NCBI GenBank assembly: GCA_030710605.1
Contig: CP092864.1
Coordinates: forward strand, 136,897,255-136,961,254
Source of the DNA: Cordylochernes scorpioides
Lineage: Eukaryota > Arthropoda > Arachnida > Pseudoscorpiones > Chernetidae
Direction: 5' to 3'
Length of the DNA: 64,000 bases
Shown here piece by piece: positions 42,617 to 53,879 of this stretch (the stretch's first letter is position 1; the number at the start of each line of letters is the position of its first letter). Under the pieces are notes generated by a model, which made no database searches, was not told the origin of the DNA, and saw only the letters and a program-made list of their open reading frames with translations. Made by a program: the position numbers and the translations under genes.

Positions 42617-43181
42617 CATTAATTGACAAAACTTGAGGAAGTTGAAAGTCTTTTTTTTTTTTTAAGAAGACAGAGGTAATTTTGTTCACACTTGGTTATT
42701 TGGTGTGCCTTCAAAAAGGTCACCGTAAGATATTTCAAAGTTATTGTCTGAATCCCGATATACATGCTAAAAGGTACAACTTCCTTAAGTTTTGTCCATG
42801 AGTGTATCTTTCAGAGCTATTGTCTGAATCCCGATATATATTCTGAAAGATACAACTTCTTTAAGTTTTTTTCCATGAGTGTATCTTTCAGAGTTATTGT
42901 CTGAATCCCGATATAGATGCTAAAAGGTACAACTTCCTTAAGTTTTGTCCATGAGTGTATCTTTCAGTTATTGTCTGAATCTCAATATACATGCTAAAAG
43001 GTACAACTTCCTTAAGTTTTGTACATGAGTGTATCTTTAAGAGTTATTGTCTGAATCCCGATATACATGCTAAAAGGTACAACTTCCTTAAGTTTGTACA
43101 TGAGTGTATATTTCAGAGTTATTGTCTGAATCCCGATATACATGCTAAAAGGTAAAACTTCCTAGGTTTTGTTCATGAGTG
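42617..43181 (-). mobile_element. MITE with ~6 internal 75-bp repeats
   Basis: The left end cattaattgacaaaacttga and inverse right end (aggttttgttcatgagtg) are flanked by TA at 42615-42616 and 43182-43183. A unique segment with gaagacagaggtaattttgt and ggtcaccgtaagat is on the left, then about six units with tattgtctgaatcc and ggtacaacttccttaag. Orientation matches 20481. Confidence 0.8.
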
Positions 43182-43189
43182 TATATTGG

Positions 43190-43848
43190 TTATCTTTTCA
43201 AAATAATGGTTTATTTTTTGTAATCATATAAAGACTTCCAAGAATCTAGACATGTTACACTACACTACAAAATAACTTCCATCTACTTTCCTTACTGTTT
43301 TTATATTAATAACACTAGTACACACACTTTTTCCTTCTCAATATTTGAAAGTTGTTTCTAGTAAATTCCAACCCGTAGATCATGAATATAACCATCATTT
43401 TTCAAAATTAGCTCAATTTTTTTGAAAATATTTGTAAAAATTTAATTTTATAAAGAAGCTGATGTCATCGCTGTCATCAAAATAATTTGAAGATATTTAC
43501 TTTGTAAGCATAAAATTTAATCATCATTTAGATGAAATGCATACCATTGCAATTTTATATCAATAAAATGTTTAACAATACATTTATTTTCATAAATATT
43601 TTTAAATATATAGATAATGCCGCCTAAATGCAAAGCTATTTCAGAAATGTGCTGCTACATTTGTGAACAATTTACAATTCCCAAGCAGAGGTAACGTATC
43701 ACCCCAAAGATAAAAGAATGCTATAAAGAATATTTTGGTGTGGCCTTAGGTGATTAAGACAAGTGGTGGTGCCCCCATAAGTGTGTACGGAACGTGATAT
43801 CAAGGGCTTTGCAATGGAAATCGGTTTAATTATTAAAGATATTTTTAA
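43190..43848. other. No recognised feature
   Basis: AT-rich DNA. 43690-43790 is slightly less AT-rich (gtgtggccttaggtgattaa). No coding frame, RNA gene or repeat match found. Confidence 0.45.
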
Positions 43849-44084
43849 TCTCTATATATATAAAAGTCAATTCCTGTCTGTCTGTCTGTTTCGCGATAAA
43901 CTCAAAAACTACTGAACCAATTGGTTCCAAATTTTGCATGTCGCTTTTTATAAACCTGAGGAAAATTTTTGGCTACATTTTGCTTATTATTTTTGGCTAT
44001 TTCTTTTTTTAATTTGAAGAACTATTTTTTTACGCGGACTAATCCGGAATGGAATGAATACCTAAATATGGCCTTTTTTTTAAA

Positions 44085-44155
44085 GCATCGGTGGCTTAGT
44101 GGTAGAATGCTCGCCTGCCACGCGGGCGGCCCGGGTTCGATTCCCGGCCGATGCA
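44085..44155 (+). tRNA. tRNA-Gly (GCC)
   Basis: 71 nt: acceptor GCATCGG/CCGATGC with discriminator A, D arm with gtggcttagtggtagaatgc, anticodon loop CTGCCAC giving GCC, and a perfect T arm (CCGGG-TTCGATT-CCCGG). A and B boxes are intact and a run of 13 T follows. It looks fully functional although it lies in a repeat unit. Confidence 0.92.
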
Positions 44156-44490
44156 TTTTTTTTTTTTACAATTTTTAAAACTAATTTATAAAAAATATAA
44201 TATAAATATATACTATTATATCAACTATATGAATTAAATCAAATACCTAAACACTAATCTCTATATATATAAAAGTCAATTTCTGTCTGTCTGTTTCGCG
44301 ATAAACTCAAAAACTACTGAACCAATTGGTACCAAATTTTGCATGTCGCTTTTTATAAACCTGAGGAAAATTTTGGATACAATTTGCTTAGTATTTTTGG
44401 CTATTTCTTTTTTTTTCATTTGAAGAACTTTTTTTTTACGCGGAGTAATCCGGAATGGAATGAATACCCAAATATGGCCATTTTGTATAC

Positions 44491-44561
44491 GCATCGGTGG
44501 CTCAGTGGTAGAATGCTCGCCTGCCACGCGGGTGGCCCGGGTTCGATTCCCGGCCGATGCA
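44491..44561 (+). tRNA. tRNA-Gly (GCC), second copy
   Basis: Differs from 44085-44155 at two positions (ctcagtgg for cttagtgg; gcgggtgg for gcgggcgg). All stems pair, anticodon GCC. Followed by 6 T, a sufficient pol III terminator. It sits at the matching place in the second tandem unit. Confidence 0.92.
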
Positions 44562-44597
44562 TTTTTTAAAACAATTTTTAAAACTCATTTATATTAT

Positions 44598-45094
44598 ATC
44601 TTCTATATATATAAAAATGAATGTTTGTATGTTTGTTTGTTTGTTTGTTGGTTTGTATGTCCGGTATACAAATTCGCAGTAGTTCACTAATTCAAACCAA
44701 AATTTCCATACATAGGTAAAAAAATACGAGGAAAACGATAGGCTATTTTAAATTATATATAAATTAAATATTAAAACTATATATTCAAATTATTCTACTT
44801 AGCTCACGAACAGCGCCCTCTATCAAGGTTATAAATACGTTTAAAATCGAAATCTTCTCAAAATTTTATTAATAATAGTTCGCTTAATAATTAGAATACT
44901 TGATCTAAATCGAAATATTTATAGACGCTCGCTCGATTTGAAGATTTATATCGTAACTAATCTGACTGTAAAGTTTGGAGCGGGACGTTTCACAAGAGTG
45001 ACATCCACGGCGCCAATTTATAATTGTAACGAATAGTGTTTGAATAAAACATTTAATCGGGTAAACCCGGGCGTTGCCCGGGTCATTCGTCTAG
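44598..45094 (+). mobile_element. Helitron-like nonautonomous element, 497 bp
   Basis: Starts A|TC (tcttctatatatataaaaat) and ends with a CCCGGGC/GCCCGGG hairpin (45066-45082), 8-nt gap and CTAG (45091-45094) before T. Internal text (gttcactaattcaaaccaaa, ctcacgaacagcgccctcta) matches the minus copy at 60652-60936. A TTTG microsatellite lies near the start. Noncoding. Confidence 0.8.
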
Positions 45095-45205
45095 TGAATA
45101 CATAGAAGCAAAGTTCAAACTAGAGTCCATTCTGTATATATATTTACTGTATATACACGTTGAAGTGGCGTACTGGCTAGTAGACGTTATACTGTACTAT
45201 ACAAA

Positions 45206-46498
45206 AATATATTCGACAATGCATGGTGGCCTGCTATTATAAAAAGAATGGATAATGATGATGTTCCTTCAGATTTAATACGGATCATAAAATCTTATTT
45301 GAATAATGAAAGGGAGGTGAAATTTACATACGAATCAGAAACTTTTTATAAGAAACTAACTAAAGGATGTCCACAGGGTGGACCTTTATCTCCACTTCTA
45401 TGGAATATTTTGCTAAATGATTTGTTGATAAATTTTGATTCAATGAATGCAGATATTATATGTTATGCAGACGACGTTACAATAATTTGCTGGAATAAGA
45501 CTATTGAAGGACTAAAAACCGCAAGTGAATACACCTTAAATTATGTGATCCAATGGTGTAATAGAAATAAATTAACGATCAGTACAGAGAAGACTAATAT
45601 GCTATACCTACATAACAGACAAAAAATACCTATTAAGGTTAATAACAATATAATAATGCCGGTCAAGCAAGTAAAAATTCTGGGAATGAAATTTTCTAAT
45701 CACAAATGGAAAAACAAAGTTAACTTTACACCGCATGTTAATGATATTCTGTGTAAGGCAGGACGTATGAAAAATTTATTATGTTCACTAAGTGGCAATA
45801 TGTGGGGTTTAGACACTGAAAAGAGGTTAACTTTATTCAAAACAATCATTAGGCCTGTACTTACATACGGTTCTGAAATTTGGTTCAAATATTTAAACAA
45901 TCGTTGTAAACAAAAACTGAACTCCATGCAGTACCAGATCATTTTATGGGCAGTTAGAGCATACAAAACCACTTCATCAAACTGTGTGCATAGCTTGGCA
46001 AAAATTCCACTCCTAACAGATTATATAGAATCCAGAATAATCAAATTTGATCTAGCTCAAATGTCCATTGAAGATCTAACTACTTACGAACCCCATGCTC
46101 CAAGTATAGTCAAATCATTCTTACACGCAAAAATGAATGAAATTTTTGAGAACACTAATGAAATTTTCAGAAGCTTTTTCGTATTAGGAATTCCAAGATT
46201 TTTCCGTCCAAATTTTTATAATATCCAATTCATTACAGATCATGGCAATTTTGGGAAATTTTTGGCAACTATCGGCGCCGTGAAGGAACCAGGATGCTTC
46301 TGCGGAGGTGAAATTCAAGACGCGAGACATCTACTTCTGGAGTGCCCAATTTTCCGGGATTTTAGGGAAAATAGATTTGGTCGTATTGGACAGCTTGATG
46401 AATTTGTAGACAAAAAAGAAAAGTATAAAAATTTTGATCAATTTTGTAAATACATATACAACTTTCTCTTGAATTGGAAAAAAGAGAAGGAATCTTAG
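45206..46498 (+). CDS. R1-type non-LTR polymerase, 5' truncated
   Basis: Open in frame from 45206 without a stop to TAG at 46496-46498. It begins inside the polymerase at IFDNAWWPAIIKRMDNDD, a hallmark of R1-clade elements. It then shows GCPQGGPLSPLLW, the catalytic CYADDVTIIC box, the thumb with RPVLTYGSEIW, and a C-terminal CCHC knuckle (CFCGGEIQDARHLLLECP). The 5' ORF, endonuclease and polymerase fingers are missing, so it cannot retrotranspose, but the remaining 430 codons are intact, which suggests recent insertion. Confidence 0.92.
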   Translation, partial: NIFDNAWWPAIIKRMDNDDVPSDLIRIIKSYLNNEREVKFTYESETFYKKLTKGCPQGGPLSPLLWNILLNDLLINFDSMNADIICYADDVTIICWNKTIEGLKTASEYTLNYVIQWCNRNKLTISTEKTNMLYLHNRQKIPIKVNNNIIMPVKQVKILGMKFSNHKWKNKVNFTPHVNDILCKAGRMKNLLCSLSGNMWGLDTEKRLTLFKTIIRPVLTYGSEIWFKYLNNRCKQKLNSMQYQIILWAVRAYKTTSSNCVHSLAKIPLLTDYIESRIIKFDLAQMSIEDLTTYEPHAPSIVKSFLHAKMNEIFENTNEIFRSFFVLGIPRFFRPNFYNIQFITDHGNFGKFLATIGAVKEPGCFCGGEIQDARHLLLECPIFRDFRENRFGRIGQLDEFVDKKEKYKNFDQFCKYIYNFLLNWKKEKES

Positions 46499-46720
46499 AA
46501 AAAAAAAAAAAGAACTGCGATGCTTGCTCTGTGTGTTTTGCTTTGTTGTTTTGTTTTTCTCTTTGGACAATTTTCTTTAGTTAATTTATGTAAAATAATG
46601 AATTGAACAGGATTGTATATAGCCGAATTGCTGTAATGCAGTGAAATGTATTGGCGCAAATATCCCTGAGTTTGGGATATCGCGTTTCATGATGTTAATA
46701 AAGTTAATTAATTAATTAAA
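46499..46720 (+). mobile_element. R1-like 3' UTR and tail
   Basis: After a 13-A run comes a 3' region with ggcgcaaatatccctgagtt and tgggatatcgcg, ending in attaattaattaaat. Diverged tails of the same type occur at 8040, 19195 and 59110-59175. Confidence 0.8.
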
Positions 46721-46734
46721 TATATGATAATTAT

Positions 46735-47385
46735 ATTTAAATATATAAAATGTATAAAAATTATATATTTTTAAAACTATAAATGTAAGTTCAAATATTT
46801 TTAAATATATGAAAAATAACATTTTTAATTAAAAATATTCTCACTAGATGGCAGCAGCATTCAGTCATGTCAGTTAATTTAGCGATCAAACGATAAAATC
46901 TAAAATAAATAAAAAGACGTAAATTTATGATAATTTTTTTTAGTATATTTATTCCCTCAAGAATATTCAAATAAAGATTAAAATGTAAGTACATAAATAT
47001 ATTATAACCAAACATCTACAATCACGGGGTAAATTTGTATAAAATATATTCAATATAACATATTGTAAGCAAAATATACAAACTGACATATATATATGAT
47101 TTTCAAAAAAAAAATATTTAAATAAGCTTAAGATAAAAGCGACATTTGAACACCATCGTTTGCCTACGGCCATACCACGTTGAAAACACCGGTTCTCGTC
47201 CGATCACCGAAGTTAAGCAACGTCGGGCCCGGTCAGTACTTGGGAGGGTGACCACCTGGGAACACCGGGTGCTGTAGGCTTCTTCTTTTTTTTTTTGCAC
47301 ATTTTTAAAAAAATATAAAGCTCTTCAAAATATACCATAATTTTTGTTTTAAATTATTTTTAATATTAAATTTTCTAAAAAGCAT
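46735..47385 (+). repeat. Dispersed 5S rDNA unit, copy 1
   Basis: About 430 bp upstream (including ctcactagatggcagcagca) and 100 bp downstream of the 5S gene match 59178-59862 with moderate divergence, in the same orientation 12.5 kb away. An R1-like tail ends at the left edge in both copies. Confidence 0.85.
47162..47281 (+). rRNA. 5S ribosomal RNA
   Basis: 120 nt from GCCTACGGCC to GTAGGCTT; the termini pair. Internal promoter elements (gaagttaagcaacgtcgggc and tgggagggtgaccacctggg) are intact, and a long T-run follows within about 10 bp. gataaaagcgac lies about 35 bp upstream. Identical to the second copy although the flanks have diverged. Confidence 0.96.
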
Positions 47386-47414
47386 CCTACAAAGAAACCA
47401 ATATTAAAACCTTT

Positions 47415-47575
47415 AAAGCAGAGCGCCATCTAGTGGAACAGAAATCAACTAAACGTTGATTTAGCCTGTTCCCTGATATTTGGCCTACCCAATTTTTTGA
47501 TAAATCAAGAAAAGTCATCCTCGATCGCGTTTCGGGCTGTTGGCCCTCGTCCGTGTGGAGCAGGCCTTTCATAAG
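47415..47575 (-). mobile_element. Ribozyme-family fragment with decayed hammerhead
   Basis: Minus strand: cacggacgagggccaacagc and ccgaaacgcg keep stem II and GAAAC, but the core reads CGGACGA (position 4 changed) and the cleavage triplet is lost (47521-47568). The downstream tail (aaatcaagaaaa, gttgatttctgttccactag, atggcgctc; inverted here) matches 7262 and 58197. Confidence 0.7.
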
Positions 47576-47615
47576 TAACGTTTCTCACATAAGGATTTCT
47601 CTATCATTTGAAATA

Positions 47616-48006
47616 CAGGGTGATCCAAAAGTCCCGCACTATTTTAAAAATTAATAACTCCGCGAATATTTGCGCTAGCGCAATGCGGTAAACACCATTG
47701 TGTTCAGGATGCAATGGGATTTTTTATGGCAAATAATGAAAAATTAGAAATTGATTTTAGTTACAATTTTATTCGCCAGATGGCGCTCTACCAGAATCAG
47801 ATTCAGCGGCCAAATTGTTTGATAAATTGAAAAATATAACTGATCGACACGTATTTTTCCTTTTTGAATACCAGAAAAGAACCCTAATAATATCAAATAA
47901 CAAATTAATAAAACACCACTTCGCCAAAAGTATGAAGAATTGGTTAACGATTTTCAAATACAATCAGAGATATGTAAAATAGGTAAATGCAAATTAAACA
48001 TGTAGC
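47616..48006 (+). repeat. ~390-bp inverted repeat, left copy
   Basis: Starts cagggtgatccaaaagtccc right after TA (47614-47615), and is the inverse of 56214-56604, which is followed by TA. The start resembles termini of mariner-type elements (cagggtgxxccaaaa). It may be the left end of a very long, heavily invaded element that includes the transposase at 54715. Confidence 0.75.
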
Positions 48007-48177
48007 AAAAAGAAAATTGATATTTCAGATACGGTTTGTTTCCGAAGATAATAAATTTCTAATATTTTTAATTCAACTCTCACTTTGTATCGATTATATT
48101 TATTTTAATTCATTTGAAAAATATGTATCTATCTCTCTCTCTCTCTCTGATAATTTATTTTACTCTGGAATGCCGTT

Positions 48178-48985
48178 GTTGTTGTTGTCGTGTCCAATAA
48201 AGAGCCTCAGATGTCTCCATGTATCTCCATCACAGCAGCAGCAATGTCCACTATCTTGGGTGTGTAAAGCTGCTGCTCAGGGTCTATGTCTAATTTCTGC
48301 AAGGCTGCGACCATTGCTGGCTATGAGAATATGTGGGTAGGTGTAAGTTCCACACCAGGACAATTGTTGCATGCCCTATAGGTTCTTGTGCCATCTGGAT
48401 GCATTGTCATTCCTTTATAGTGTTTTGTTCTAAGTCTTGTTATAGTTTTTGTCATTTTTCTCTCAGAGTTTATTTCGCATTTTGATCTTTTCTTATTTTT
48501 TTGTTTAATTATCTTGTATTTTGACAAAGAATCAGCGTCAAATAATGACATTTGTTCTTTCCTTTGGCTCAACTTTCTGGCTTCCTTTGCCAATTCGAAT
48601 GCCATTTCATTACCTCTGATCCCAGCATGGGCAGGGATTTAATGTAGAATGCAGTTATTCTCCAATGGTTCCAGTTGGGTAAGTAACGAGTGTATTTTCT
48701 GTGTGATTTTAGTATTGCTCTTCTTAATTGCTTCTAGAGCGGATATGGAGTCGCTGTATATTAAAATTCCTTCTGCTTGATGCAGGGATGGTTGGTTAAG
48801 GCATACATCAAGGGCTTTCCAGATAGCTGTCAGTTCACAAGTGAAGTTTGACGAAATCTGTCCTGCTCCTTCTTTGATTTTGATGTTTGTTCCATCTTGC
48901 AGTATTATGTTAATTCCGGCCCCTCCATTACTCAGGGTAAGGTCTGAAGATCCATCTGTATATGCTGTTGAAGGGCGTGGCCTAG
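48178..48985 (-). pseudogene. Jockey/I-type element: RNase H and C-terminus
   Basis: Minus strand, 5' truncated near 48985: RNase H with TAYTDGSSD, a central Glu (FTCELTAIW) and YSDSISALEA. A stop interrupts just before IPAHAGIRGNE (near 48637). A C-terminal segment then gives YRACNNCPGVELTPTHIFSC, ending near 48180 with the tail unit and a CAA run. It is the single-copy counterpart of the minisatellite at 23640-24480. Confidence 0.85.
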
Positions 48986-48989
48986 CAAT

Positions 48990-51900
48990 TTTAATCAAGA
49001 ATTTGTACTATGAGGACATAGCCGTTAATATTACAAACACATTAGACCTCGAAGCCCAAGGTATCAAACTCTACCTCAATCAAAACAAAGCCATCCACAT
49101 ATACAATATGTATCACCCTCCAAACAATACATTTATTGACGATGGAACAATGGCTCAATTTCTTACAGACAACACTATTATTGTAGGTGACCTTAATGCC
49201 AAACATCAACTAAGGGGATGTTCTACGCCAAACCCAAGAGGCAAAATACTATCAAACATATTTGACGGCAATGCCTTCATGTGCTTAAATGATGGGAATC
49301 CTACCCATCATTCCAACAAGCTATAATACTGCACAAGCCCTTGATATAAGGTTTTACTATCCTGACATTTTCCACAAATGCAAATAGCAAATATTAAAAA
49401 GTTTTGGAAGTGATCATTTGCCTAATTTGATAGAAATTAGCACCAAGACCAAAACTAGCTCAATTAAGAAAAATTCTGGAACTTCAAAAGGCTAATATTA
49501 TATCTTTCGAAAACACCATTATTAAAGCAGCCAAAGTTTCAATACCAAGAGGTAATATTAAGAAATGGATTCCAAATTATACACACCAGGCAAAAAATAT
49601 TCAAACACTTATAACTAAAAGAAATGAACTACAAAAAAAGTGCTCCCAAAACCAAAAATATTGTAGAACTGAACTGAACATTGTGATTGCAAAAATAAAA
49701 AAGATTATACGTAAATGTGAAAAGGGAAAAATGGAAACAAACTTGTGAAAACCTGAACCCAAGAAACCCAAATACAAAACTTTGGAATTTGGCAAAACAA
49801 ATTGACAGAGTCCAGCCACAAACTGAAAACACAAATATGATTAAGAATACAGATGGTACACCAGCAACTAATGACAAAATTGCTGCCAATCTTTTAGGTA
49901 ATTCATATCAAATAAGTAGTAAAATCAAGGTTGAAAAAAGGCCCGAAAGATTATTCATGACTGTAAAAATGTCACCAGCACTCATAATATTTTCCATGAA
50001 AAAAATCAATATGAAAGAGCTAGCTTATGCATTAGAAAACACTGACCTAAACAAGACTCCTGGGCCAAATGGAATCCATGGCCGAATGATATCAAACTTG
50101 GGCAAAATTGGCAAAGAAAGACTTCTTAATATTTTCAATAACTCCTGGAAAACTGGAAAATTGCCTCAAGACTGTAAAAATTCAACAATAATTCCCATTA
50201 AAAACTTGACAAATCTGCTGATGACCCGAAAAACTACCGACCTATCTCCCTAACAAATATTTGCTGCAAATTAATGGAAAAAATTATACTCAGACGACTC
50301 ACCTACCACCCCGACACAAGAAATCTCTTACCAGAAGAACAATATGGATTTAGGAAAGGACATGGAACAATAGACCAACTCTTATTTTTCATACAAAAGG
50401 TAAAAGATGCACAAAACAAAAACCAACTAACCACACCATAGCTGCTTTTTAGACCTTACACAAGCTTTTGATAAGGTATGGAAAACAAGTTAATTACAAA
50501 ATTATACAAACATTTCAAAATTGATGGAAAAGCTATCACCTGGATAAATGATTCTCTTAAAAATATACAAATCAGGGTCAAATATAATGGCACTCTATCT
50601 AAAACCTTCAAATTGTATCAAGGATTACCACAAGGATCAGTCCTTAGCCCAACTCTCTTCACCCTATTTATTGCAGGCATAGAAGAAATATTTTCACATA
50701 AAACCAATATTGGACTTTTCGCTGATGACATTATTCTATGGAGCAGCAACACTAACTGGAAAAAAGCTGAAAGAGATTTGAACAAGACTCTTCTCCACCT
50801 AGAAAAAAATGCTAATAAACATAAATTAGAATTTAACCCCCAAAAATCTGAAACCTGTCTTTTTACTACCGATAAGAAACTATACAAAATAAAACCAAAT
50901 ATTATTCTGAAAGAACAACAATTGCAATATAATAAACATCCTAAATATCTCGGCTACACCCTGGATCCAGAAATTAACTCCAGTAAGCATATTGAAGGAG
51001 TTGTTAGAAAAGGAAGAGACCGACTAAAAATCTTGAAATATATTTCAGAAAGAGTGGGGAGCTGAAGCAACAACACTAAAATTAACTTACACATCTCTAA
51101 TGAGACCAATCTTGGAACATGGATATCAAATCTATGGTACAGCATCTGAAACAAATCTAAAAACACTGGAAAGGATACAACTAAATGCAGCTAGAATTAT
51201 TGCAGGTCTTCGAAAAACATGCCCTAATGATATTGTACTTTACGAGGCAGACATTATGCCCTTAAAGAATAGAATAAGCTACAATCTGCCAAAATATATA
51301 AACAAAATCAAGAGTTATGAAAACAAACACAGAACTCTTAATTACATACTTAATTGGGAATCCAATATAAGACTCAAAAAAGAAGGCCCTCTCCACCTGG
51401 CCAAAAGAAATGGATTTTTAAAATATAAAATGGAAAAATATTATTCAGCTGAAAAAATATCTTCATGCGAACCACTAACAAAATATTATTTTTAATGCCA
51501 CTTTAAATGAACCCACCAACAGACAATACCAAAATCCAGAATACTTAAAACAATTATCATTAGAAATAATTAATAAAATTCCTAAAAATGCAATAACTCT
51601 CTATACCGATGGTAGCAGAGACGAGTTGGGACACACTGGTAGTGGCTCTCTCATTAAAACCACAAATGGCAATGAGAAAATAAACAGAAGAAACCCAGAA
51701 TTTTGCTCAGTCTTCAGATCAGAACTTATAGCCATCTATGGAGTCTTAAAATCCATCAGAAACATTAAACATCACGATATATGGATTCTTACTGATAGTA
51801 GAAGTGCCATACAACACTTGAGTCACACAGGGGAACTTTGAGACAAAGTAAGCAGGAACATAATTGGTTATCCCCAAAAACTCTCAATACCTCAAAAATT

Positions 51901-52255
51901 CATCTTCAATGGATACCCTTACATGTTAGCATTGAAGGCAATGAAGCTGCTGATGCGCTAGCGGAAAAAGGCACAAAAGAACCGTTGCTACAGAAAAATA
52001 AACTTACTTTTAAAGAAATAGAAACAGTAGCCAAAATAAACAAGAACTGGAGGATCCCATCTAAGCACAGTTGGTACACCCTAGAAGCAGATGGCCACCC
52101 AGACCTTTCGGTCCAAAAGCCGGCATGCGAAGCATGCCCTTCGCTGCTATTCTGTTCAACTCATAAGCCAAGTAACGGTATTCAAGCTAGTGCTTGGACA
52201 TTGTACCTTGAAACACCACCTCCCAGACAACGTGTCTGGAAGGATTTCTTTACCG
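48990..52255 (+). pseudogene. Jockey/I-type non-LTR element, decayed, near full pol
   Basis: In order: endonuclease C-terminal half (IIVGDLNAKHQLRG, 49180-49215; SDHLPNLIEI near 49420); linker; polymerase fingers (NKTPGPNGI 50055; YRPISLTN and YGFRKGHGTIDQ 50230-50375); palm with LPQGSVLSP (50625) and FADDIILW (50717-50740); thumb (LGYTLDPEIN, 50950); RNase H (LYTDGSRDELG 51601; FRSELIAIY 51715; ILTDSRSAIQHL 51785; HVSIEGNEAAD 51925). At least six frameshifts or stops. It is cut at about 52255 by the R1-like fragment. Confidence 0.88.
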
Positions 52256-53870
52256 GTGGCCTTTATTCACAGCAAACTAGGAAACTATCTACTGTGTCCA
52301 GCAGGGACCGCGGGGAGGCAGCCCCCGGTCGACTCTGTTCACTCACAGCTGAGGAAAAGCTCAGCTGCCACGTCGTAGGCTTTCTCAAGAAGCTTGCTGT
52401 GATTTCTCAGCAGCTTACTCTCGATCGCGCCCCTCGCCCTCCTTCTCTCCTCTTGCACACCCACTACCCTTGGACAATCCAAGACGTAGTGGCGTGCATT
52501 CACATCCCTTTCTCCATAGACGCAATCAGGGTTTCTCTTAATTTTAAATCTGTGGAGATTTGAGGAAGAGCCCATGTTCCGAGCTATCCTAATGAGTTTG
52601 TGGGACATTACCTTACAGAGGTACTTGGGTGTTGTTACCCAATTGAATACCTCTCTCCCCTTCACAATGTTCCTCCATCTGTCCAACCATAAGTCCTGGA
52701 CGTGCCCCCTGATCCTCCTATAAACTTCTTTCTTGGTCACTGGGGTCCTCAGTGATCTACCTCTTAAGCATCCTGCCTTAGCGATCCTGTCTGCGAACTC
52801 ATTACCTTCGATGAGGCTGTGCCTCCTAAACTAAGGGAGCTCTGGAGCCCGCGTCATCATCTCCAGCTCCTGGATTATTTGATGCGCGAGTTGTCCTTTC
52901 TCCAGATTGATGGCGACGAGGGCCGACATACAATCTGAATAGAGGCGGTCCGGGCTGAAGTTCTTCTCGGCACACACTCTGAGGGCTACCCTGATCGCAA
53001 CCAGCTCGGCTGAAAAGACCAATTCGTCCACTCTGAGTGTTAAACTTTCTTGGAAGATCAGCTCTCCATTAGTGAAAATCACTACCCCAGCTCCAGTATT
53101 GGTTCCAGACCTACTCCCATCAGTGAAACCTCGGTGCCATTCCCTGTCGGCTCTCCAGGACTCCAATTCCACTTTGGCAACCACTGGGAGGCTTTCTTGG
53201 GTCCCTCTTCCATTCCAGGGCACCCGCTTCAAGTCCCAGGGCATCTTCCCTGTTCTCCCAGATCTTCTGTCTGATGGTCTCCTCCTCTAGTTTCAATCCC
53301 AGGGGAATAAGACCAGCGAGGACCAATAAGGCCTCACTGCTGGTAGTGCGATATCCCCCTGTGATTCTGAGTGCCGCTGTCCTCTGCACTCTCTCTAGAG
53401 TAGCGCTCAAGCGCTAGAAGCATATTGCAGGATTGGCTCGACACAGGAGAGACAGAGGTTCCTAAAAATAGTACCCTCCTTCTCCCCCCCTGTTGAGAGC
53501 CAACCAGGACAGGCCTGCACAACGCCTCCCTGCCTCTCGCCACCATCTCCTCCGCCTGGTATTGCCAACCCATCTTGTCATCAATGACCACCCCCAGGAT
53601 GGTCATCCTATTGACCAACGCTACCCTCCGTCCTTCGATCCAGATAGCCGGCTTGTGTTCCCATTTGATCTTTCCTTTTATTTCTTATGTCCCTAGGCTT
53701 AAAGCTGAGGGCTTTAGTTTTGGAGACATTGAACTTAAGGCCAGAGTCATAGGCCCAGTTCGAGAGAATTTGGAGAGAAGTTTCACCACACTTCTCATCC
53801 TTCGCTCTCGAAAGATATTCAGCAATTATGTCAGCCATCTGTTTGTTCTCGTTCGCGCTGTTCTATTCAT
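52255..53870 (-). pseudogene. R1-type non-LTR element, 5' truncated, decayed
   Basis: Minus strand: palm remnant (NWAYDSGLKFNVSKTKALSF, about 53730-53790), LGVVIDDKMGWQYQAEEMVA, thumb (LERVQRTAALRITGGYRTTS), RNase H-like domain with FTDGSRSGTNTGAG, FSAELVAIRVAL and YSDCMSALVAI, and a C-terminal knuckle (CVYGERDVNARHYVLDCP). Frames are broken in several places. GC is much higher than its neighbours, marking it as a different lineage. Confidence 0.88.
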
Positions 53871-53879
53871 ATCGGTTAG

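Larger units (their letters stand above)
43849..44597 (+). mobile_element. Tandem Helitron-like 5' ends, each with a tRNA-Gly
   Basis: Two direct units (43849-44257 and 44258-44597) start TCTCTATATATATAAAAG and share ctgtttcgcgataaactcaa, aactactgaaccaattggt and cggaatggaatgaatacc. Each then carries a tRNA-Gly gene and an AT-rich tail. The third start is the complete element at 44598. Neither unit has the 3' hairpin-CTAG end. The 5' TATA-rich start is like that of the Helitron-like copies here. Confidence 0.65.

Noticed and set aside
47118..47300. Minus-strand frames across both 5S genes (also 59572-59772)
   Set aside because: They are antisense readings of the 5S rRNA gene and its flanks.
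53120..53410. Several overlapping plus- and minus-strand frames in the GC-rich R1-like block (53050-53700)
   Set aside because: The plus-strand frames are shadows of the minus-strand RNase H and polymerase, where all recognisable motifs lie.
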